Part shown: piece after piece, positions 1-5,573 of the stretch
How the letters are laid out: each line of letters begins with the position of its first letter
How positions within the stretch are numbered: the stretch's first letter is position 1
Assembly: GCA_016256075.1 (NCBI GenBank)
Contig: SDVU01000668.1
Span: 1-11,482, forward strand
Direction: 5' to 3'
Origin: Dictyocoela muelleri
Taxonomy: Eukaryota; Microsporidia
Length of the DNA: 11,482 bases
Notes under the pieces: model-generated
Database searches by the model: none
Seen by the model: only the letters and a program-made list of their open reading frames with translations
What the model was told of the DNA's origin: nothing
Program-made: the position numbers and the translations under genes

Positions 1-100
1 TAAACTCACAATCTTATAAATCTTATAAACTCACAATCTTATAAATCTTATAAACTCACAATCTTATAAATCTTATAAACTCACAATCTTATAAATCTTA
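1..100. repeat. 25-bp tandem satellite, four copies, open at the window edge
   Basis: Four consecutive, apparently identical 25-bp units begin at 1, 26, 51 and 76. Each unit contains an internal short duplication of ATCTTATA. The array starts at base 1, so it almost certainly continues to the left of the window. It stops abruptly at 101. No reading frame or promoter signal is attached to it. Confidence 0.97.
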
Positions 101-500
101 TAGAATTAAAGAATAATAGCTGATTTTATTATTCATGATGACATTCCCGTATTGATCATAAATCAAAAAAATGATCTTCAAATGTAAATTTAATAAATAT
201 CTTATAAAAAATTAAGAAGGGTTATTTTATTTAATTACAAAGTATGTTCTAAATTTCTACATCTTTATTAGTTTAATATTTAAAGGATCATTTTCAGTAA
301 CTCTTTAAATCTGAAGAAATTCAACTCCTCAAAAAAACTTAAATTCTTAGTATCAGAATAGTATCATCTCTTATATCTAATAGATATAAGTCACGAAAAT
401 AATAAAAAAATGACCTATATACGCTAATATTTCTATTTTTTAAAAATATATTTTTCATTCACAATTTAGTTATTTCTTGCTTATTTTTTAATTGTTTAAG
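101..500. other. AT-rich non-coding stretch
   Basis: I see no open frame of useful length and no RNA gene here. The only ordered structure is the 21-nt palindrome at 370-390, listed separately. Confidence 0.6.
370..390. repeat. perfect 10-bp inverted repeat with 1-nt centre
   Basis: CTTATATCTA at 370-379 is followed by one A and then its exact reverse complement TAGATATAAG at 381-390. It could be a protein-binding palindrome or a remnant of a transposon end. No gene lies within 2 kb downstream, so a regulatory role cannot be argued. Confidence 0.6.
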
Positions 501-590
501 ACTGATATTTATTGATATTTATTGAAATTTATTGAAATTTATTGAAATTTATTGAAATTTATTGAAATTTATTGAAATTTATTGAAATTT
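501..590. repeat. 10-bp minisatellite ATTGAAATTT
   Basis: Nine 10-bp units run head to tail. The first two are variants (ACTGATATTT, ATTGATATTT) and the last seven are identical ATTGAAATTT. The pattern of variant units at one end and a homogenised block at the other is typical of slippage expansion. There are no spacers, so it is not a CRISPR-like array. Confidence 0.97.
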
Positions 591-729
591 AAATATTATT
601 AAGGTTTCCAATATTTACCGTTTTGGACTTATTTGAATTTTTAACTTTTCATAAAATAATTTAAATAATTAATTTTACCTTATTTTTAATATTTAATTTT
701 TCTATTTAATAAGTTTGAATCTTTTATAT

Positions 730-1171
730 CAGGGGTGACCGATCTTTTTCCTACAAAACGAGTTTTTAAATAATTTTTTTTGTATAGCCGTATAATAGAA
801 ATTTTTTAATTAAAATAATTAAGAATTCGTATTAATATTATTTTAAAATAACTAACTTAATTTAATGAGATTTTTTCCTTTTTAGAAAGAAATTTATTAT
901 CAGATATAATCTGCTTAGTTGTAATCAAAGTTGATCCACCACGTGAATATCTTTCATTTGACTCTTAAGTTGTGTTTTTATTTGTGTAAGACGATAAAAT
1001 GTAGATACGAAACAATAGGTACTCGCAAAGCAAGATAGAAAAAGACAAAATGGTTATGTAAACATGTATATTAGAGGGTATATTTCAATATCTCAACAAG
1101 AATATTTTTTGAATCGAATGAATCAGAAAGCCGCAATTAATTACTCAAAGCCGGCAGGTTGGAAACCCCTG
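730..1171. mobile_element. non-autonomous hAT-type element
   Basis: The left end reads CAGGGGTGACC at 730. The right end, ending at 1171, reads in reverse complement CAGGGGTTTCCAACCTGCCG. Both match the CAGGGG...CC...C terminal inverted repeat known for many hAT (Charlie-like) transposons. The right subterminal part carries two AAAGCCG motifs, at 1128 and 1148, as in those families. The flanking octamers TTTTATAT (722-729) and TTATAGAT (1172-1179) agree at 6 of 8 positions, which suits a decayed 8-bp hAT target duplication. The 442-bp interior holds no transposase that I can recognise, so this looks like an internally deleted, immobile copy. Confidence 0.7.
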
Positions 1172-1444
1172 TTATAGATGATGTTACATTTTCGATTTAA
1201 ATCGATTATAAATTTTACGAGTTTTAAAAATAAGTAGTATTTATAAAGCAAAACATATTTCTCGTTAATCACAAATAATAGATCAATATTAAATTTTGTA
1301 ATTAATCAAAAGGATTTTTAATTATCAAGCTTAGCATAGAATTAAGTGATCGGAAAGATCTATAGGTAAATATGAAAAATAACAAAATTAATAAGAATGA
1401 AAATTTAATAAGATCTATAAATTAAATACAAATTTTAAATACCC
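1172..1444. other. AT-rich non-coding spacer between two hAT-like elements
   Basis: No gene is visible. A perfect 14-nt palindrome TCGATTTAAATCGA lies at 1192-1205. Confidence 0.5.
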
Positions 1445-1867
1445 TACTGATTTTAATTTTTATACTTGCTGAGAATATAAATAATTGCACTATAAATACT
1501 TGTTGAAAATATCGATAATATCCGGAATACATAGTTTTCTTCAACCTTGATCTTTAGACCGTTTTCTTAGTGTCCAAATTATACATCATTCCTAAGCTAC
1601 TAAGATGCCCAGTTGTATTATATTCTATTTTCGGCTTACAATTAATCTGCAGGATACAAGTAATTATAGGCTTTATATCGATTATTAACTAATATAAAAT
1701 CAAAGTAGCAGTTGTTTTCACACACCTGCCTTTATGCTCCACTATAAAAGATTTTGCCAAGTCTTACTCAGTTATACCTTTTAAAAACTTTACATTAATA
1801 CTATAGATTTATAGTTATTGGCCACTTAATGTAATATACAGGTGATTTATTATATTGGAGAACCATG
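1445..1867. mobile_element. decayed hAT-like element, family B copy 1
   Basis: This segment aligns by eye with the element at 8575-9309. The shared landmarks are CCTAAGCTAC (1591), GCAGGATACAAGTAATTA (1649), ATTAATACTATAG (1794) and the CACTTAATG block (1823). The left margin near 1445 (TACTGATTTTAATTT) resembles the CAGTGATCTGAAATTT left end of copy 2. The right margin in reverse complement is CATGGTTCTCCAA, close to the general hAT end CAGTGGTTCTCAA. The subterminal repeats of copy 2 are mostly lost or blurred, so this is an older copy. No target duplication is visible. Confidence 0.55.
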
Positions 1868-2256
1868 ATAAAGTCACCTCTATATTAATATCATTTTTTG
1901 GGGGCAATCTTTTTTTGACGTTTTTAGGTTAATTTTTTGACTTAAAAAATAAACAAATTTTTTTGGTTAGTTTTTAAGTGCCATTTTTTTAAAAAAAGAA
2001 CCCCTAAATATTCGAAAAGAAATAAATATATAAGTAGTAGATGATTATTATTAACAACGAAATGTAGATTATTGATTATAAAACAATGTTTAACAATATT
2101 TTCGATGTTATAATTTCAGAAACATTCGGTCATAAATGAAATGTCAATATCTATAGAAGCAGATATTGCGACAATGGAACAAAAATAAGAGAAGCGTGCA
2201 TTGCATATCAAAAACTCAAGTTTATTCCTAGAAATATCAAATATGATTGTATCAAT
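1868..2256. other. non-coding stretch ahead of the transposase relic
   Basis: Long T-runs at 1891-1990 are interrupted by short G-runs, followed by AT-rich sequence without a usable frame. It may hold the lost 5' part of the pogo-like element that follows. I could not recognise the CENP-B-type helix-turn-helix that such transposases normally carry at the N-terminus. Confidence 0.4.
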
Positions 2257-2608
2257 CAATATTCATGAAAATGGATAGGTAAGGTCTTAAAACAGAGTGA
2301 TATATCAATATTCAAGAAAATGGATAGGTAACTGTCATGTAACATTTTCACCAATGACATGACTTCTTTGTTAAACATTATTGTTTCATAAAAGTATCTA
2401 AAACATAGTTTTATAATAAACTATTTAAGCAAACGCTTTGGACAAAATAGGATGTTTAATAAAAATTACTTAAATAAAAACATTTTCATAAAACTTTTAC
2501 TTTTCTATTGGTTCAATAACAATGAATCATGTCAGTAACATCTTAAAACATTGTGATATTTTTTATTCAAGAAAATGAATAAAGAACATCTTAAAACATT
2601 GTGATATT
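2257..2608. repeat. 48/49-bp degenerate repeat in two separated pairs
   Basis: A unit beginning CAATATTCATGAAAATGGAT at 2257 recurs at 2306 (49-bp spacing). A unit beginning ACATCTTAAAACATTGTGAT at 2538 recurs exactly at 2586 (48-bp spacing). Both pairs share the order TATTCAAGAAAATG then CTTAAAACA...GTGATAT, so they are phases of one ancestral tandem repeat. About 200 bp lies between the pairs. That interval holds CCAATGACATGACTTCTT near 2352, which is echoed by CCAATGACGTGATTCTTC near 2668, so a larger duplication may also have happened. The repeat sits just 5' of the transposase relic. Confidence 0.75.
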
Positions 2609-2689
2609 ACATCATTCATGATATTTAAAAACGATGCACATAAAATTTATAAAGGAATTTAATTCTAGAATAGATACCAATGACGTGAT

Positions 2690-3625
2690 TCTTCAGTTGA
2701 ATTTAATCATCAGTGGTAGGCTTGATATATTTCTAAAATACACGATATTTCTTTGAAACAATGACTAATGAAGTTTTTAGCTGAGAATCAAACTTTTAAC
2801 GAGTTATATCTCTTAAAAAATATTATTTATGGTGAGAAAAATGTTTTTAATTGCGATAAAACCGGACTTTTGTATAAAATTTTTCATTAAAAAGTTTATT
2901 AAAAGTTTATTTATCGTGTAAGAAGAGTAAAAAAATGCAAGGATATAATAATTGTTCTGCTAATTTGTAATATAGAAGGATTTGAAAAACTACAACCCGT
3001 GACTATAGAGAAGTCTGAGAATCCAAAAGCTTTTAAAGTTTATAGAAAGTTTTTTATTGTAAATATTTGAAAAATATAGCCGCTTGTATGACTTCTATCG
3101 ATTTCAACAACGGCTTTAAACAAAATGTAGATTTAAGGTTCAGAATAGGAAGATATTACTCCTCTAGAGAATTAAAAATCGCATATATTTTGTGTAAACT
3201 TACACGCATCGAACTTCTGTTTTTACGCGAAATTGTATTTCCAAACTTAAACATCTTGATGCAGGAATAATAAGAAGTATAATGCGAAAATTTTTAACTG
3301 TCAACTTTAAAATTTTGTAAATAAAATCGTCGCGACTAGTCATATAGAAGTTTTTTTTAAATAAATAATTAAAAGAGATGCAATTATTTATTCAAAATAT
3401 CCTTGGGATTATTTAAGCCAATCAAAATTAGAAATTGTTTGGATAAAATGTTTAGAAGAGATAATGAGGTGACTGAAAATACATTTATTAATAACAAATC
3501 ATTTTAGAATTATTAACTTTTAACGACTGATCTACATATTCAAAATATAGAAATGAAAAAATAATTTTTCTCAAAGTTAGACATTAATTCAGCAGACGTG
3601 GTAGATGTTTATTCCGACACGATAA
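2690..3625 (+). mobile_element. pogo/Tigger-type (DDE_1) transposase relic 1
   Basis: Several frames in the right order carry the landmarks of pogo/Tigger transposases, which cut and paste DNA flanked by TA targets. SGRLDIFLKYTIF at 2712 matches the SNGWLDRFKKRHGI region. VFNCDKTGLLYK at 2843 matches the YNADETGLFYK block with the first catalytic Asp (2855-2857). CKDIIIVLLICNIEGFEKLQ and VTIEKSENPKAFK (about 2937-3037) match KSKDRLTVLLC...GKSKNPR.FK. ACMTSIDFNNG (about 3085) matches KAWMTS..F. LTRIELLFL (about 3200) and SKLKHLDAGIIRSI (about 3239) match the ...IELVFLPPNTTSKLQPLDQGVI block. DAIIYSKYPWDYLSQSKLEI at 3377 matches DAI.FI..AWD.VSQ.TI. A 67-residue frame at 3067-3270 is an internal piece of this relic and not a gene. 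The second catalytic Asp is not preserved (KILLL is followed by a stop). Frame changes and stops make it inactive. Confidence 0.88.
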
Positions 3626-4032
3626 GCTAGCAAATCTGAAAATATAAAAAAACGAGGAAGATCAGATCATAAATCTTCTGAAGTTAAAAATAAGTTCAAA
3701 TAAAACAAAATATGAAGCTTCCTCTAACTTAGAAAGTTTAAAAATATTTTTTTCTTAACCAAGAAACAAAAAAAGCACGTATGATTCTTTAAAATATCTC
3801 GACAATCGGTTACTTTAAGATAAAAAACGGGATAGTATAAAACAATTTTTGATTACTTAAACAAAAATTCTTAATTTTATAAAAAAATAAGATTTTTTTT
3901 TTTACCTTCTTTTTTTGGAAACTTTTTAAAAAGTCAATACTCAAAAAAGAGAGGTTAATGATTTGAATTAGCATTCAATAATTTTAACCTCCAAGCAGGA
4001 CCTCCGAATACAATTCATTTTAAAACTTTTTT
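3626..4032. other. non-coding stretch 3' of relic 1
   Basis: There is no gene. Ordered structure consists of a perfect 14-nt palindrome ACTTTTTAAAAAGT at 3921-3934 and the long hairpin at 3951-3991, listed separately. Confidence 0.5.
3951..3991. repeat. long imperfect hairpin (18-19 bp arms)
   Basis: GAGGTTAATGATTTGAAT (3951-3968) and ATTCAATAATTTTAACCTC (3973-3991) are imperfect reverse complements around TAGC. The outer eight bases are exactly paired. It lies about 330 bp beyond the last recognisable part of relic 1, so it could be a subterminal or terminal structure of that element or of a small MITE. The pairing is seen directly. The role is inference. Confidence 0.6.
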
Positions 4033-4262
4033 GAAATTAAATATTTTTTATAACAATTTTTTTAAATAATTAATTTAATTATAATTAATATTAATTTAAT
4101 AATTAAAGAAATTAATAATTAATTATAATTAAATTAATATTAAATATAATTAATTATAATCATTAACAAATTAATAATTAAAGAAATTAATAATTAAAGA
4201 AATTAATAAAATTTTTTTAAATCATTAGTTAATTAATATTAATAATCATTAATTATATTTAA
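4033..4262. repeat. nearly pure A/T repeat block
   Basis: Between about 4050 and 4260 there are almost no G or C bases. A 16-bp unit, AATTAAAGAAATTAAT, occurs at 4101, 4176 and 4192. The block ends exactly at the 3' end of the minus-strand gene, so it probably contributes the 3' untranslated or terminator sequence of that gene. No specific terminator can be pinned down. Confidence 0.75.
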
Positions 4263-4264
4263 AT

Positions 4265-5014
4265 TTATTTTGCACTCAATTTCTCAACAATATTTTCTAA
4301 ATATTTTTTATCAACTTTATAATTATAATATTTTTCCAATAAATAAAAATCAATATTCTCAATAAAAATTATTGAAAGACAAAAATCCTCAATCGAACAT
4401 TTGACCTTATGATAATTCTTAATTTCTAAAATAAATTTTTCAACACATCTTTTGATATTTTTTAATTTTAATATTTTACAAAGAGCAATCATTACTTTTA
4501 AAGAGTCTTTAAAAATAAAATTGTTAGATTTAAAATAATTTTTATCATCTTTAGAATTTTTATTATCTTTAGAATTTTTATTATCTTTAAAGCCTTTATC
4601 ATCATTAGAATTTTTATTATATTTATCATCTTTAAAGTCTTTAGAATCATTAGAATTTTTATTATATTTATCATCTTTAGAATTTTTATATTCATTAAAG
4701 TCTTTATCATCATTAGAATTTTTATCATCATTTTTGATAAATTCTTCAGAACTAATTCTATTCAGCAGTTCAATCTCTTCATCAACAACATCAATACGAC
4801 TGATAATTAAATTAAACTTAGAATGGCAAAATCTTAAAAGTTGTATCAGATCAATTGGAATATCAAATACCTTTGCAGTAAAATATATCGATGTCAGAAA
4901 CGAATATCTAAAGTCGTGAATAAAAGAACTTAATATAATTGAGTTTATTTTTATTGATAGTGGTAGTTTGAATGCTTCTGTTATTGTTTCAATTTTATTT
5001 ATTTTATCGTTCAT
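4265..5014 (-). CDS. divergent double cyclin-fold protein, TFIIB-core- or Orc6-like, with low-complexity linker
   Basis: This 249-residue protein gives no obvious family name at first reading, but its helix pattern falls into two similar halves. Residues 5-86 read like a TFIIB cyclin repeat: a first helix ending AFKLP, a second helix, then RYSFLTSIYFTAKVFDIPID in place of the ...AACLYIACR..G.PR segment, and two more helices. Residues 169-246 repeat the order (SLKVMIALCKILKLKN, VEKFILEIKNY, CSIEDFCLSIIFIENID, LLEKYYNYKVDKKYLENIV). Residues 95-159 are a Lys/Asp/Asn/Ser insertion between the folds. There is no Cys-pair zinc ribbon, as TFIIB or Brf1 would have. The two-fold architecture and the length are close to Orc6, the origin-recognition subunit built on TFIIB-like folds. 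A nuclear role in origin binding or transcription initiation is therefore inference. The start is favoured by a CCC directly before the ATG. The gene is divergent from the metalloprotease gene, 559 bp away. Confidence 0.8.
   Translation of the reverse strand: MNDKINKIETITEAFKLPLSIKINSIILSSFIHDFRYSFLTSIYFTAKVFDIPIDLIQLLRFCHSKFNLIISRIDVVDEEIELLNRISSEEFIKNDDKNSNDDKDFNEYKNSKDDKYNKNSNDSKDFKDDKYNKNSNDDKGFKDNKNSKDNKNSKDDKNYFKSNNFIFKDSLKVMIALCKILKLKNIKRCVEKFILEIKNYHKVKCSIEDFCLSIIFIENIDFYLLEKYYNYKVDKKYLENIVEKLSAK
4538..4732. repeat. in-frame Lys/Asp/Asn coding repeat
   Basis: The linker of the minus-strand gene (residues 95-159) is encoded by imperfect reiterations of AAAGATGATAAA and AATTCTAAAGAT units, read on the minus strand. 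They give NSNDDK, KDFKDDKYNK and NKNSKDDK. Longer blocks are duplicated too, since DFKDDKYNKNSND-type segments occur twice. The length is a multiple of three and the frame stays open throughout, so selection keeps it coding. Confidence 0.9.
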
Positions 5015-5017
5015 GGG
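5015..5017 (-). promoter_or_regulatory. CCC start-proximal signal of the minus-strand gene
   Basis: Read on the minus strand, the bases before the ATG are TTTCACCC. The CCC abuts the start codon inside a region almost free of G and C. Microsporidian genes are known to carry CCC- or GGG-like motifs in the last few bases before their start codons, linked to transcription initiation. Here it supports both the start choice and the lineage guess. The metalloprotease gene has no such motif in its last 90 upstream bases. Confidence 0.5.
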
Positions 5018-5071
5018 TGAAATTAATTTTTTATATATTTATTTTTTTATTGCTGAAAATATTCTCAATTA

Positions 5072-5121
5072 TATGTTTTAATTGTATGTTTCAATTGTAT
5101 GTTTTAATTGTATTTGAATTG
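5072..5121. repeat. 13-bp tandem repeat upstream of the minus-strand gene
   Basis: TATGTTTTAATTG at 5072, TATGTTTCAATTG at 5085 and TATGTTTTAATTG at 5098 are followed by a shortened TATTTGAATTG. The array lies 58-107 bases upstream of the minus-strand start codon, so it falls within the likely promoter area. It could be reiterated binding sites or simple slippage. Confidence 0.85.
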
Positions 5122-5296
5122 TTTAGTCATGATTTAAAATATTAAATATTTTTTTATTTTTAAAATATTTTTAAATTAAATTAATTTAGTTTTTATCATT
5201 TTTTATAAAAAAAAATATTTATTAAAAATAAAAAGATATTAATAATAAATTTATTCCTACATAGTCAAATATTTTTAAAAAGGTATCATAAATAAT

Positions 5297-5466
5297 TTTA
5301 ATTAATGAATTTAATTAATGAATTATTAAATAAATTTAATTAATGAATTATTAAATAAATTTAATTAATGAATATTATTAATTTTTATTAATGAATATTA
5401 TTCATTTTTATTAATGAAATATTAATTTTTATTAATGAATATTAATTTTTATTAATGAATATTTTT
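5297..5466. repeat. TTAATTAATGAA-based repeat field between the divergent genes
   Basis: TTAATTAATGAATTATTAAA-type units start at 5311, 5336 and 5361 (25-bp spacing). Shorter units built on TTTTTATTAATGAATATTA follow up to about 5466. The field is composed of A and T apart from the G of ATGAA and a single C. It lies in the middle of the 559-bp intergenic region and separates the two upstream areas. Confidence 0.9.
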
Positions 5467-5514
5467 AAATTATATTTTTTAAAATTATTAATTTAAAATT
5501 TTTAAAAATTTAAA

Positions 5515-5540
5515 ACAAATTTCCTAATTTGTAACAAATT
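5515..5540. promoter_or_regulatory. triple-arm palindrome upstream of the metalloprotease gene
   Basis: ACAAATT (5515-5521), AATTTGT (5526-5532) and ACAAATT (5534-5540) alternate in orientation. The middle arm can therefore pair with either neighbour. The cluster ends 33 bases before the ATG, a plausible distance for a promoter-proximal binding site or a hairpin in the 5' leader. The arms are seen directly. A regulatory role is only inferred. Confidence 0.35.
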
Positions 5541-5573
5541 GAGTTTAAAAAATTATTTTTATAAAAACAAAAA

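Noticed and set aside
501-590. CRISPR-like array
   Set aside because: The units are 10 bp, contiguous and without spacers, and the context is eukaryotic. It is a simple minisatellite.
3067-3270. 67-residue open frame on the + strand as a small gene
   Set aside because: It lies inside relic 1 and its start (ACMTSIDF...) matches the internal WMTS block of pogo/Tigger transposases. Neighbouring frames continue the same protein.
4498-4731. Ile/Lys/Met-rich 77-residue frame on the minus strand
   Set aside because: This is a shifted frame of the Lys/Asp/Asn repeat in the real 249-residue gene.
4734-4919. 61-residue + strand frame opposite the minus-strand gene
   Set aside because: It is antisense to the conserved first cyclin-like fold, has no homology and no start signal.
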